Notes: generated by a model from the letters alone, not told the origin. A DNA stretch of 35,521 bases from an uncultured Bacilli bacterium (GCA_947589535.1 CANQAS010000007.1:1-35521); one strand, 5' to 3'; counted from the stretch's first letter, positions 8,335 through 17,893 are shown. Program-made: numbers and translations.

Positions 8335-8363
8335 ATAATATCAAAAAAGAATAATTTTGTCAA
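8335..8363 (-). promoter_or_regulatory. Near-consensus promoter of the 672-aa gene
   Basis: The minus strand carries TTGACA (8358-8363) and TATTAT (8335-8340) with a 17-base spacer. The -35 box overlaps the TGA stop of the upstream gene. It is among the best matches to the housekeeping sigma consensus in the window. Confidence 0.75.
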
Positions 8364-9439
8364 ATTGTTTTTTTCAAAGCATTAATTGATTTTATACTTT
8401 TAACTTTTGTAGCCTTATTAATATCAGTTGAATTTTGTATTTTTATTATTAATTTTTCTAATATTTCTTTATAATGTGTCCCTTGTACATAAGATAAATA
8501 ATTAGCTGTTTTATTTTCAAAATCCTCTATTTTTATCGTGCCATTAGCAAGATTTGTTACTATTTCTAAATATAATTCTAAGCAAACCATATCTTCTTCT
8601 GTTAATTTAACACTAGCTTCTTCAAATACGGTTTCTTCTAATTGATTATTTTTTTCTTCTCTTTGCAACAACAATTCATTAATTTTTTCTTGTTGTAAAC
8701 TTTTTGATTTTCTTATATTCTCATTATACTTGTCAATTATTTCTTTACTTAGTGTTTTTTTAATATTAACGTCTATTGGTATATCTATTTTTAAAATATT
8801 TTCTATTAAGATAAAATCTATTTCTTCTCTATTATTAATTAATTTTAAAATATTTTTAAATAATTTTTTAAGCCTAGAATATTTATCTAATTTTTCATCA
8901 CTTAAAAATTTTGAATTTTTTATATATGAACAATAATGATCTAATATATCAACTGCTTGTTTTTTTGAAATTGTGCTAGAAGAATTATACCAATTACATA
9001 AAGTTGCATACAAATCACCTACATTATTGCATTCATATATTTGTTTACATAGCCAAATATTTTTAACCTCTATACATAAATTTTTATCAATAATTTCTTT
9101 TGCCATATCTTTTAGTTTTTCTAATGTTTTAACACATTTAAGCTTCGCAAGTTTAATATTTTCTCCTGGTATTAATTCATTTATCACCAAACCTTGAACT
9201 TCTTCGCTTGATTTAATCGTAATATAGAAAAAAAACTCAAAATCACGTTCTGTTAAGATAATATTTTGCAAATTATTTTTAGCTCTTTTAAGCTTCATCT
9301 CTAAAAATTCAATATCTTTTTTATCTTTTTTTAAATTAAAATGAGACTTTTTGGATGCATTTAAAAGATCATTAATTAATTTTTTTAAGCTATCTTCTTC
9401 AATGTCGCTACGATTATTATAATATACTTTTATATTCAT
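8360..9439 (-). CDS. Helical protein of unknown function (359 aa), island gene 1
   Basis: I do not recognise this protein. It is Lys/Glu/Ile-rich and predicted helical by eye, with a likely coiled stretch around KSLQQEKINELLLQREEKN (near residue 245) and a C-terminal helical part starting at LTEEDMVCLELYLEIVTNL. There is no signal peptide or membrane span. AAAGGAG precedes the ATG at 9437-9439, and a promoter overlaps the polC terminator just upstream. Together with the 672-aa and 352-aa genes downstream it forms a same-strand block of proteins of similar composition between the conserved ygjP and polC genes, which suggests a lineage-specific insertion. Confidence 0.65.
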   Translation of the reverse strand: MNIKVYYNNRSDIEEDSLKKLINDLLNASKKSHFNLKKDKKDIEFLEMKLKRAKNNLQNIILTERDFEFFFYITIKSSEEVQGLVINELIPGENIKLAKLKCVKTLEKLKDMAKEIIDKNLCIEVKNIWLCKQIYECNNVGDLYATLCNWYNSSSTISKKQAVDILDHYCSYIKNSKFLSDEKLDKYSRLKKLFKNILKLINNREEIDFILIENILKIDIPIDVNIKKTLSKEIIDKYNENIRKSKSLQQEKINELLLQREEKNNQLEETVFEEASVKLTEEDMVCLELYLEIVTNLANGTIKIEDFENKTANYLSYVQGTHYKEILEKLIIKIQNSTDINKATKVKSIKSINALKKTI

Positions 9440-9466
9440 GTTTTTCTCCTTTCAAAGTATTATGAT

Positions 9467-9494
9467 ATTATACTTATAATAATTAGAAAATCAA
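9467..9494 (-). promoter_or_regulatory. Promoter of the 359-aa gene
   Basis: TTGATT (9489-9494) and TATAAT (9467-9472) on the minus strand are 16 bases apart. The -35 box is built into the 3' arm and T-tract of the polC terminator. Confidence 0.65.
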
Positions 9495-9524
9495 GTCAGT
9501 TTAGAAAAGACTTAACTGACTTGA
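9487..9524 (-). terminator. Terminator of polC
   Basis: A perfect 11-bp stem, TCAAGTCAGTT paired with AACTGACTTGA (9491-9501 and 9514-9524), is followed on the minus strand by TTTTC. The polC stop codon lies inside it. The T-tract is short, so some read-through is possible. Confidence 0.65.
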
Positions 9525-12500
9525 CTCCGGAAGTTCTTCAAAAATACCCATTATTTTCATTTTATCGGTAAGTGTTTGAGATACTTTACCTCTTACCTGC
9601 ACATCTTCAATTGATATGTATTTTCCTTTTTCTCTTTCTTCTACGATTTTTTTAGCAACGGTATCACCTAGACCATCTATTGCGTTAAATGGTGCAACAA
9701 TAGTATTATCATCTCTAACTTTCCAAACTGTTGCGTTACTTTCATATAATTTTGGTACTAAGAATTTTATTCCTCTTGCAGTTGCTTCTAGACATACTTT
9801 TAAACTTTCTAAAACTCCTAATTCCTTATTTGAAGCATCAAAACCTTTGTTTTGAATTTCAATTATCTTAGCTTTTATTGCATCATAACCCTTTGACATT
9901 ATTTCAATATCAACGTCTGTTGCTTTTGAAGTAAGCCAAGAAGCATAGAAATATACTGGCATATGAACTTTATACCAAGCAATTCTAAACGCCGATATAA
10001 CGTATGCTGCTGCGTGGGCCTTAGGGAACATGTACTTAATCTTCTCACATGAGTCAATAAACCATTCTGGTATATTAGCTTCTTCCATAGTTTTTTTATG
10101 TTCCTTCCAAGTTTCTGGATCTTTAGAAGCTCTTCCTTTACGAACAAATTCCATTATCTTAAATGCTTTTATTGGTTTTACACCATTATACATAAGATAT
10201 ACCATTATATCATCACGACATCCTATAACTTCTTTAAATGGAACTATATTGTTTTTAATTAGGTCTTGAGCGTTTCCTAACCAAACGTCAGTACCATGCG
10301 ACAACCCAGATATTTTAATTAATTCCGCAAAAGTTTTAGGTTTTGTTTCACTAACCATTCCGATTGTAAATGGTGTACCAAACTCTGGTATTCCAAGGGT
10401 ACCTGTTTTATTAAGTATTTGTTCATTAGTAACACCAAGAGCCTTTGTTGATGTAAATATACTCATGGTATCTTTATCATCTAATGGTACTTTTGTAATA
10501 TCAGTACCGGTTAAATCTTGAATCATACGTAATTGGGTTGGGTCTGAATGTCCTAAAATATCTAGTTTAAGTACACATTCATCTATCGCATGATAATCAA
10601 AGTGTGTTGTTCTCCAAGGACTTGATGCATCTTCTGCTGGAAATTGAAAAGGTGTAAAATCAAATACCTTCATATAATCTGGTATAACAACTATACCACC
10701 TGGGTGCTGACCTGTTGTTCTTTTAACACCTGTACATCCAGCAGCTAATCTTTCAATTTCAGCAGGCCTTTTATTTATTCCTTTTTCTTCTAAATATCCT
10801 TTTACAAATCCATATGCGGTTTTTTCAGCAACCGTACCAATGGTACCTGCTCTAAATACGTTGTCAGGTCCAAATAAAACTTTTGTATATGCATGAGCAG
10901 ATGCTTGGTTTAAATCACTAAAGTTAAGGTCGATGTCAGGAACCTTATCAGCATTGAATCCTAAAAAAGTCGCAAATGGCATATCTTGACCATCTTTATA
11001 CATATAATTACCACATTTTGGACACTTCTTATCAGGAAGATCAAAACCACTAGAATACTGACTACCAAGTGCTTCCCCATTATCAAACTCAAATATACTA
11101 TGTTGACAGTTAGTACATCTGTAATGGGCTGGAAGTGGATTTACTTCTGTTATACCCATCATTGTAGCAACAAACGATGATCCAACAGAACCACGGGATC
11201 CTACTAGGTATCCTTCATCATTAGAATGTTTAACAAGTCTTTGCGAAATTAAATATATTGGATCAAATCCTCCACCGATAATTCCACCAAGTTCCTTTGA
11301 CACTTTCTTATCTAAAGCATCATCATCAAGTTCGCCTTCTTCTTCATCCAAATTATTTTTAAAATACGTTCTAAGTAAGTCTTTAACCGCATCAAATCCT
11401 TTTAATATAACATCATGTAGATTAGCAAATGTCTTGTTTTTTAATTCTTCTTCACTAATATTAGGATTATCTTTTTTTATGTTTTCCTCACATATTTTAT
11501 ATACAACGTTGCCATAAAGTTCCATTGCAATACGTTCTTCTATGTTATATGGTAATGGATCTCCATACCATTCTTTAGCCTTATTATAAACTAAATCGGT
11601 TACAACTCTTGGACAATCTAGATAACTTTTTCCATCATCTGATTTTACTCTTGGTGAAAATGGTATACCATGCGTATCAATAATAACTTCTATTTCTTCT
11701 ACCATGTCAAGTATTTTATTAGTGTTAGTAACAACTATTTCGTAAGCTAAATCTTCACCTAAAAACGCAAAATTTTCTAGCATTTCATTAGTAGTTCTAA
11801 AATGTTGAGAAGGTATTTCTTTAATATCCTTCTTTGCAAGTGGGTGTCTTCCTCCACCAGGTACTTTTTGGTTAATTATTATTTCACGATATATTTTATC
11901 TTCTTTCTTAAAATGATGTACGTCACCTGTTGCAACAATCATCTTTCCAGCTTCTTTTGTTGATTCTACAACTTTTTTAATATGGGCTTTTAACTCATCT
12001 TCATTTTTAAAGTCTCCTAATTGTAATAAATGGTTATACACTTCAGGTGGCTGAACTTCTACGTAATCATAAAAATTAATTATGTTAGTAAGTTCTTGTC
12101 CTTCCTTACTTCTAGCTAAAGTAAATACTTCTGATTCATAACATCCACTACCAATTAATACTCCTTGTCTTAAACGTTCTACCTCACTTCTAAGTATTCT
12201 AGGAGTTTTATATATGTAAACTGTATTAGCCAGTGATATCATTTCAAATATGTTTTTTAAACCTTGTTTATTAACGGCTATAGCGTTAAAATGATACGTT
12301 CTACCAAACTTATGTATTTCATCTTTAGATACTAATCTATCTAAATCACTTATTTTTTCAAAATTTTGAGAATCTAATTTTAGAAGCATTTTATGAAATA
12401 CGTGTGCTGTTCCTTCAGCATCATAATCAGCTCTATGGTGGGCATCTTCTTCCCAAGGAATATTATATCTTTTAACAAGAACAGATAAGCTGTGCCTTGC

Positions 12501-14099
12501 ATAACCTTGATCTAACGTTCTAGATAACTCTAATGTATCAATTACGGTGTTTTTAAATTCGCCAAGATTATATTTTTTCATAGCCATACTAATAAAAGAA
12601 ATATCAAACTTAGCATTGTGCGCTACCATAGGTAGGTCTCCAGCCCACTTTAAAAATCTTTTAGTGACAGCTTCTTCATCATCACAACCAGATACCATTG
12701 CGTCTGTTATTTGTGTTAATTCTGTTATTTTGTCTGGAATGTGTCTTTTTGGATCGATTAATTCATCAAATCTATCAATAATATCACCATTAGATATTTT
12801 AACAGCACCTATTTCAATCATTTGATCGCCACCAGCTGCATTAAAACCAGTTGTTTCCGTGTCAAATACAACGTAAGTGCTATCCATTAAAGAATCATCA
12901 GTTGGTCTTACTACGATATTAACAGTATCATCAACTAAAGTTAACTCAACTCCATATAATCCTTTAAAATGTTGTGATGGATCTTCTATTTTTTTATTAT
13001 GTCCTTTAATAATTCCGTAAGCTACTGGAAAGGCTTGGCAGCCATTATGATCGGTTATCGCAACACCACGATATCCCATGTTAATAGCATTTGTAACAAG
13101 TTCACAGGTATGTTTACCTAAGTCCAATCTTGTTAATCCATCCATCTGACTCATCATCGTATGAGCATGAAGTTCTACCCTTTTTACTTTTGCATCATCA
13201 GTTACAACAACATCTTTTGAAGGTATTTTCATAACGTTCCTAATATTTAAAACTAAATCGTTTGCAAATGTATCTTGCTTAACATACCCATTTATCCTAA
13301 ACCAACCTGATTTCATAGCTTTTGATACTTTTTTAAACGAATCAGCATCTTTAGTAAAATACTTAGCATATATACTATCGGTATTATCACTTATTTTAAA
13401 CGTAAGAATCTTAAAAGAACTTTTACTTGATTCAAACTCTTCAACACCAAACACGTAAGCTTCAACGGTAACATTTCCTTCTTCGGCAATTATATCATTT
13501 ATCCTAGTGATATTACCTTCCTTTATTTCATCACCAACAATTATTGGATTATCTTTTTTAGGAACATCAGATACCTCTTTTTTTATAGCTTCTTCTAATT
13601 CTTTTTTAACCGTAATTGCATTTTCTTCATTTACCAAAATCTCTATTTTAACATCACTATACCCTATTTGATTATAATATTTTATTATGCTGGTGATATT
13701 ATTTTTTAGAATGTTCTCCTCAGCAATGTTGTCTACCTCAATAACTATCTTTTTACCTTCAGATGTAACTTTCTTTTCTTTAAATAACTCTTTCATAGGT
13801 TTCGTTAAAGTACTGTTTTCAATTGCTTTATCATAATAATTTGTTATATTATCATAACTAATATTATTAACTACAAACTCTGCTTTAATTGAGTTCATAT
13901 CAGGAAAACCATCTTTTATATTTTCATTTATAAAGGATAAAACATCATCATTAAGAATATTTTCTATTTGAATTACAAAAACACCGTTTTTTCTAGATGA
14001 GTCCATTTTTAATTTTAAAATTTTACCATTATTAAAATATTTATAATATTCCAAAGGAAGTTTAATTCTTTCTAAAAAAAGTTTTAATTTATCATGCAT
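9501..14099 (-). CDS. polC: DNA polymerase III alpha subunit, PolC type
   Basis: PolC is the replicative polymerase of low-GC Gram-positives, with a built-in proofreading exonuclease. In order the 1532 residues show N-terminal domains, an OB-fold region (about 205-295), the split PHP domain (HAHTMMSQMDG at 311), an inserted DEDD exonuclease (FDTETTGF from about 412), a zinc site (CTNC and CPKC) and the polymerase core with PDIDLNFS. The chain ends in QLSLF, a textbook clamp-binding motif at the extreme C-terminus. It is somewhat longer than Bacillus PolC (about 1440). AAGGTGAT precedes the ATG. It stands alone, with its own promoter upstream and a strong hairpin downstream. Confidence 0.97.
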   Translation of the reverse strand: MHDKLKLFLERIKLPLEYYKYFNNGKILKLKMDSSRKNGVFVIQIENILNDDVLSFINENIKDGFPDMNSIKAEFVVNNISYDNITNYYDKAIENSTLTKPMKELFKEKKVTSEGKKIVIEVDNIAEENILKNNITSIIKYYNQIGYSDVKIEILVNEENAITVKKELEEAIKKEVSDVPKKDNPIIVGDEIKEGNITRINDIIAEEGNVTVEAYVFGVEEFESSKSSFKILTFKISDNTDSIYAKYFTKDADSFKKVSKAMKSGWFRINGYVKQDTFANDLVLNIRNVMKIPSKDVVVTDDAKVKRVELHAHTMMSQMDGLTRLDLGKHTCELVTNAINMGYRGVAITDHNGCQAFPVAYGIIKGHNKKIEDPSQHFKGLYGVELTLVDDTVNIVVRPTDDSLMDSTYVVFDTETTGFNAAGGDQMIEIGAVKISNGDIIDRFDELIDPKRHIPDKITELTQITDAMVSGCDDEEAVTKRFLKWAGDLPMVAHNAKFDISFISMAMKKYNLGEFKNTVIDTLELSRTLDQGYARHSLSVLVKRYNIPWEEDAHHRADYDAEGTAHVFHKMLLKLDSQNFEKISDLDRLVSKDEIHKFGRTYHFNAIAVNKQGLKNIFEMISLANTVYIYKTPRILRSEVERLRQGVLIGSGCYESEVFTLARSKEGQELTNIINFYDYVEVQPPEVYNHLLQLGDFKNEDELKAHIKKVVESTKEAGKMIVATGDVHHFKKEDKIYREIIINQKVPGGGRHPLAKKDIKEIPSQHFRTTNEMLENFAFLGEDLAYEIVVTNTNKILDMVEEIEVIIDTHGIPFSPRVKSDDGKSYLDCPRVVTDLVYNKAKEWYGDPLPYNIEERIAMELYGNVVYKICEENIKKDNPNISEEELKNKTFANLHDVILKGFDAVKDLLRTYFKNNLDEEEGELDDDALDKKVSKELGGIIGGGFDPIYLISQRLVKHSNDEGYLVGSRGSVGSSFVATMMGITEVNPLPAHYRCTNCQHSIFEFDNGEALGSQYSSGFDLPDKKCPKCGNYMYKDGQDMPFATFLGFNADKVPDIDLNFSDLNQASAHAYTKVLFGPDNVFRAGTIGTVAEKTAYGFVKGYLEEKGINKRPAEIERLAAGCTGVKRTTGQHPGGIVVIPDYMKVFDFTPFQFPAEDASSPWRTTHFDYHAIDECVLKLDILGHSDPTQLRMIQDLTGTDITKVPLDDKDTMSIFTSTKALGVTNEQILNKTGTLGIPEFGTPFTIGMVSETKPKTFAELIKISGLSHGTDVWLGNAQDLIKNNIVPFKEVIGCRDDIMVYLMYNGVKPIKAFKIMEFVRKGRASKDPETWKEHKKTMEEANIPEWFIDSCEKIKYMFPKAHAAAYVISAFRIAWYKVHMPVYFYASWLTSKATDVDIEIMSKGYDAIKAKIIEIQNKGFDASNKELGVLESLKVCLEATARGIKFLVPKLYESNATVWKVRDDNTIVAPFNAIDGLGDTVAKKIVEEREKGKYISIEDVQVRGKVSQTLTDKMKIMGIFEELPESSQLSLF

Positions 14100-14126
14100 A
14101 ATATCACCTTACTTCAAACAATTTAT

Positions 14127-14135
14127 ATTATAACA
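14127..14135 (-). promoter_or_regulatory. Extended -10 promoter of polC
   Basis: The minus strand reads TGTTATAAT, a perfect -10 box with the TGN extension. No good -35 box lies 17 bases further up (TTTATT). The ATG follows about 30 bases later. Confidence 0.55.
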
Positions 14136-14155
14136 TTTTATTGTTTTATAATAAA

Positions 14156-14186
14156 GAAAAAAAACAACTTTATAAGTTGCTTTTTA
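14156..14186 (-). terminator. Terminator of the NodB-like gene
   Basis: CAACTT pairs with AAGTTG around a four-base loop (stem extended by G-T/A-T pairs), followed on the minus strand by eight T. It lies about 100 bases past the NodB-like stop codon and just before the polC promoter. Confidence 0.65.
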
Positions 14187-14289
14187 GATATTATTTTTAA
14201 TAAACATTGCTAAAGTATAAGTATATTCTTTACTTTTTACCAAAAGTTTCTAAACTTGTTACATTATAATAATATTTAGCAAAATCCAA

Positions 14290-15132
14290 TTATTCTATAA
14301 TTAATTCTGATAAGCCTTTTAATTCATATCCTTTCCTAGTAATAGAATTTATAATAATATTAAATTCATTAATATCAAATGTATTAAGATTATATGAAAT
14401 TATACTACCATTTTCTAAACTACTTTTTAACTTAGAGATACTAGGATTATTTATAGTAGGAATTAACGAATACATTCTTTTTTTATCGCATACTTTCTTA
14501 TAATCAGTATTTTTATTTTCATTAAGACAAAATAAAGAATCTTTTAAAGTGATACTCTCAATTAAATTATTTGTAATATTTATAGTATCTTTTTTATATT
14601 TACCATCATAACCTAAATTATAAATTTCAGAATCTAAGTTATTTATGGCAAAACCAATATCTATATTTTCTTCTAAAAATTTACCATCAACAAAAAAATT
14701 AACTACTGTATTATTAGAAGCAATTAAAGATAATAAACCATCTAAATTATCATTACTGTCTAATTTAAATATCAAATACACGTATTTATTTTTATTATTA
14801 CCTTTCTTAATATAATAATCAAATGAATTTGTTATACTAGTGTTTGGTAATGTCTTGTCATATTCAATTTTATCTTTATCAAACACATTTTCATCTTTCA
14901 TATTTTTATAAGATCGATTCTCGTTTACTTCCAGTCCAGAAATTCCAAGTATTATTTCATCATCATTTATAATCGGTTCTATTGGATTTACCCTGTTTTT
15001 TTCTTTATACTTAATAATTTCTTTCATTACTGGATTACTTTTTTTAGCTTCACTAAATACTTTATCAGTGTAAATGAAACTAAGGACTAATAAAAATAAT
15101 ATAGATAATAACTTACCTAGTGTTTTAAACAT
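14290..15132 (-). CDS. Membrane-anchored NodB-fold (polysaccharide deacetylase-like) protein, probably inactive
   Basis: One N-terminal hydrophobic segment (about residues 7-21) acts as signal anchor; the rest should be outside the cell. Residues 115-280 follow the polysaccharide deacetylase pattern: KYVYLIFKLDSNDN where active enzymes have the metal-binding DDG, NTVVNFFVDGKFLEEN (the usual TFFVxG strand) and GYELKGLSELI at the end. The catalytic Asp pair and the HxxxH zinc motif are missing, so a binding or scaffold role is likelier than hydrolysis; this is inference. AGGTGAT precedes the ATG. It follows the ezrA pair after a terminator. The frame stays open and protein-like for 19 codons after the TAA stop (down to 14230). 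Confidence 0.7.
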   Translation of the reverse strand: MFKTLGKLLSILFLLVLSFIYTDKVFSEAKKSNPVMKEIIKYKEKNRVNPIEPIINDDEIILGISGLEVNENRSYKNMKDENVFDKDKIEYDKTLPNTSITNSFDYYIKKGNNKNKYVYLIFKLDSNDNLDGLLSLIASNNTVVNFFVDGKFLEENIDIGFAINNLDSEIYNLGYDGKYKKDTINITNNLIESITLKDSLFCLNENKNTDYKKVCDKKRMYSLIPTINNPSISKLKSSLENGSIISYNLNTFDINEFNIIINSITRKGYELKGLSELIIE

Positions 15133-15189
15133 TTTATCACCTAATAAATGATATGTTTAACCATTTAATAACATACCATTATTTTATGC

Positions 15190-15216
15190 AATAAAAGAAA
15201 CCAATAAGGTTTCTAA
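15190..15216 (-). terminator. Terminator after the ezrA-unknown gene pair
   Basis: AGAAACC and GGTTTCT form a perfect 7-bp stem with a 5-base loop, followed on the minus strand by TTTATTG. It includes the stop codon of the 306-aa gene. Confidence 0.65.
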
Positions 15217-16133
15217 TTATTTTTATATGCCGCCTCTGGCTTTAAAAGATAAGTATTAGAAATATATGTATTATCTTCACTTATGCTCCAATTTTCCAAC
15301 TTATAATGTTCAATGTTATCTGCGTATATTTTAAAAGTAACACTTGAAATTTTACTTAAATTAGGAATGGTTATTTTTCCTTCTTCATCTATTTTTATAT
15401 CTTTTAGTTTTATTATCTTGTTTAAATCAGTATAACTAACTTTTACATTTATTTTTATAGGAGTATTGATTATAAAAGTTCTAGGATCATCCTTATTAGT
15501 ATTAATTATAATCTTCTCATTTTTGTTCTTAGCATTTTTTAATTCATCATTTGATATAGGGCTATAATATCCCTTTACGGTAAATATTTTATAAGCATAC
15601 TTAGATGAGGAATCTTCAGAATCCATAAATTTCCAAGTTGCTGGAGCAAATGATTTTTGAATTTTAGAACTATTTATAATCTGTATTTTTATTTTCCATG
15701 TAACGTTTTTATTGCATACGGATTTTATATTTACCTTAAACGATTTAGTACCTTTCTTAATGGTTTTGCTTTTTTCTTCTATCCATTCATTATCTATCAA
15801 TTTATATATTGTATATTTATAACTTCCTTGATAACTTTCTACCAAAGAAGAAGGCTTTATTTCCAATACGTAATCACTTTTATCATAATACTCGTTAACA
15901 TAAAATCCATTCTTGTTTTCTATTGCTCCAAATATTTTTTCAAAGGTAGCAGAATAAAGAAGTTTCAAAGGAGATTCACCTTTTATTACACCAACGAAAG
16001 AAATGGAAAGTATTATACAAATAGCAAAGCAAACGCATATTGAAATCCTAGCTTTATTTAATATACTATTATCAGCAAGTTTTGGTCTTCCTACCTTATT
16101 CTTACCCTCATCACTTAATAACCATTCTTTCAT
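15213..16133 (-). CDS. Membrane-anchored extracytoplasmic protein of unknown function
   Basis: The 306-residue product has a cationic cytoplasmic N-terminus containing KNKVGRPKLADN, one membrane span (about residues 29-50), and an external part that appears beta-rich (VLEIKPSSLVESYQGSYKYT; FIINTPIKINVKVSYTDLNK). I know no family for it. The GRPKL element resembles an AT-hook core, but DNA binding is speculation. AAGAAGGTG precedes the ATG, which lies only 12 bases after the ezrA stop, so it is co-transcribed with that division gene; a role in septation or envelope assembly is a guess from context. Confidence 0.65.
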   Translation of the reverse strand: MKEWLLSDEGKNKVGRPKLADNSILNKARISICVCFAICIILSISFVGVIKGESPLKLLYSATFEKIFGAIENKNGFYVNEYYDKSDYVLEIKPSSLVESYQGSYKYTIYKLIDNEWIEEKSKTIKKGTKSFKVNIKSVCNKNVTWKIKIQIINSSKIQKSFAPATWKFMDSEDSSSKYAYKIFTVKGYYSPISNDELKNAKNKNEKIIINTNKDDPRTFIINTPIKINVKVSYTDLNKIIKLKDIKIDEEGKITIPNLSKISSVTFKIYADNIEHYKLENWSISEDNTYISNTYLLKPEAAYKNN

Positions 16134-16145
16134 GTTAACACCTTC

Positions 16146-17855
16146 TTATTTTTTGTAATCAAGTATCTTCTTATGTATTCCAGGTTCAACCATATCAAGG
16201 GTTGAAATACTAAGTTCTAAGGATTTTTTATACTCACCCTTAAAAAATAGTTTTTCTGCTTTTACAAGTCCATCATTTATTACCATCTTAGACGATCTAT
16301 ACCTATTTCCATACACTATTGCATACTCAGATAATAATGCAGCTTTTACCATTTCAGCAGTTGTATTATGTAGTTTAAACACAAGGTCTCTTGCCGTATC
16401 AACACGTACGTTTAAAGTATCTATATCAAGTGGCTTTTTTGATAATTCCTTTTGTATTTCTTTTATCGCATCAGAAGCTTCGGATAACTCAGTATAATAA
16501 ATATCTGGTATTATAGGTAATCTATTTTTTCTTATTTGATACTTAGATTGCTTTAATAACACCTTAATATCTTCTAGTTGTCCTTTAGCTCGTTCTTCAT
16601 CATCTTTTAAATTACTTACCTTCTGTAAAAATCCATTTAATCTTTCGTGCATTTTAGTTAGTTTAAGCATTATAATTTCAAGTTCAGCATTTAATTTAGA
16701 AAAAGGAAAACTATGATTTTTCTCTAAGTTTTTAAGTTTATCATAATCTTTTTCTATTTCATAAAATTCTTTTTTTAAAAGCCTAATATTATCAAGTGTT
16801 TCATCCGTTAAATTATAACGTTTCTTCATCTCTGGTAGTTTAGTTTCAATAGCGTCTAACACTTTAATAACATGATTTTTCTTTTTATCGAAACTAACTA
16901 ATCCTTCTTCATAATATTTTCTAGTTAATTTTTCAGTTTCAAAATCATTAAACAGCGAATCATAATATTCTAATATAGTTTTTAATTCAAAAGATACATC
17001 TTCTAAATTAAGAACCCTAACACGGTCAAATATAGCATTTACTTTCTTTTCAGTTTCAACGATGTTATACTCAACGTTTAAATAGTCAAGTTGATACCCT
17101 TCTCTAGTAAGCTTTATATATTCTGATGATACATCTTCTGTTCTTTTTGGAATAAGATTTTTACCCATAAGCATGATTTCGGGAATTTCATCAATTATTA
17201 TCGTCATATGATCTAACATTTCAGTTAAACCTTTAACAACATATATAACTTCTTCATAATCTTTTTTTTCCATTACTTGTTCAAACTCTTCAAAACGTTT
17301 TTCTATAGTTTCAAATTGTAATTCTATAGTCTTAACAGTCTCCTCATAATCTGGTTTTGTATCTATGAATTTTTTCTTTAATTTTCTATATAACGATTTA
17401 AGCTTTATAACGGTAGACCGATTCCTCTCCTCACTTAAAGTTATTTCTTTTATTTCTGATATTATTCCTTTTATCTTCGTTCTTATTTCATATAATTTTA
17501 TTTCTACTTCTGATATTTTTGAATATACCTCTTTTGACTTACTCTTATCTATTAAAAAGTCTACTTCAATTATCATATCGTTAATGTAAGGTATTGTCTC
17601 ATTTTCAATTATTTCAAACTTTAACTTCCAGGTTTTATAACGTTCTTCTAATTTTGAATTATTTTTAACAAGTGCTTCAACTTTTGATAACTCATTTAAT
17701 ACTGGTACGTTAATAAGTAAGTTTTTTTCTTTTTCTAATTTATCTAGCTCATTAATTAATCTTTTTTTTCTCTTACTTTTAATGATAAATATTATCAAAA
17801 AAATAATAATCACTAATATTACAATAACTGTTCCAATATATAATCCCTTTGTCAT
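16146..17855 (-). CDS. ezrA: Septation ring formation regulator EzrA
   Basis: EzrA is a membrane-bound regulator of FtsZ ring formation found in Bacilli. The 569-residue protein has one N-terminal membrane span (about residues 6-26, IGTVIVILVIIIFLIIFIIK) followed by a long cytoplasmic run of helices and spectrin-like repeats, matching the family's length and architecture. Recognisable stretches are RKKRLINELDKLEKEKNLL and the C-terminal LLSEYAIVYGNRYRS. The ATG follows TAGGAGG. The presence of EzrA supports a dividing, FtsZ-using member of the Bacilli. The promoter region upstream holds a symmetric sequence (17894-17910) that might bind a regulator. Confidence 0.9.
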   Translation of the reverse strand: MTKGLYIGTVIVILVIIIFLIIFIIKSKRKKRLINELDKLEKEKNLLINVPVLNELSKVEALVKNNSKLEERYKTWKLKFEIIENETIPYINDMIIEVDFLIDKSKSKEVYSKISEVEIKLYEIRTKIKGIISEIKEITLSEERNRSTVIKLKSLYRKLKKKFIDTKPDYEETVKTIELQFETIEKRFEEFEQVMEKKDYEEVIYVVKGLTEMLDHMTIIIDEIPEIMLMGKNLIPKRTEDVSSEYIKLTREGYQLDYLNVEYNIVETEKKVNAIFDRVRVLNLEDVSFELKTILEYYDSLFNDFETEKLTRKYYEEGLVSFDKKKNHVIKVLDAIETKLPEMKKRYNLTDETLDNIRLLKKEFYEIEKDYDKLKNLEKNHSFPFSKLNAELEIIMLKLTKMHERLNGFLQKVSNLKDDEERAKGQLEDIKVLLKQSKYQIRKNRLPIIPDIYYTELSEASDAIKEIQKELSKKPLDIDTLNVRVDTARDLVFKLHNTTAEMVKAALLSEYAIVYGNRYRSSKMVINDGLVKAEKLFFKGEYKKSLELSISTLDMVEPGIHKKILDYKK

Positions 17856-17884
17856 AACTTCCTCCTATGACCTACTATATGAAT

Positions 17885-17893
17885 ATTTTATCA
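17885..17893 (-). promoter_or_regulatory. Extended -10 promoter of ezrA
   Basis: The minus strand reads TGATAAAAT, a near-consensus -10 box with the TGN extension. No good -35 box is seen; the spacer region is occupied by a palindrome. Confidence 0.45.
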
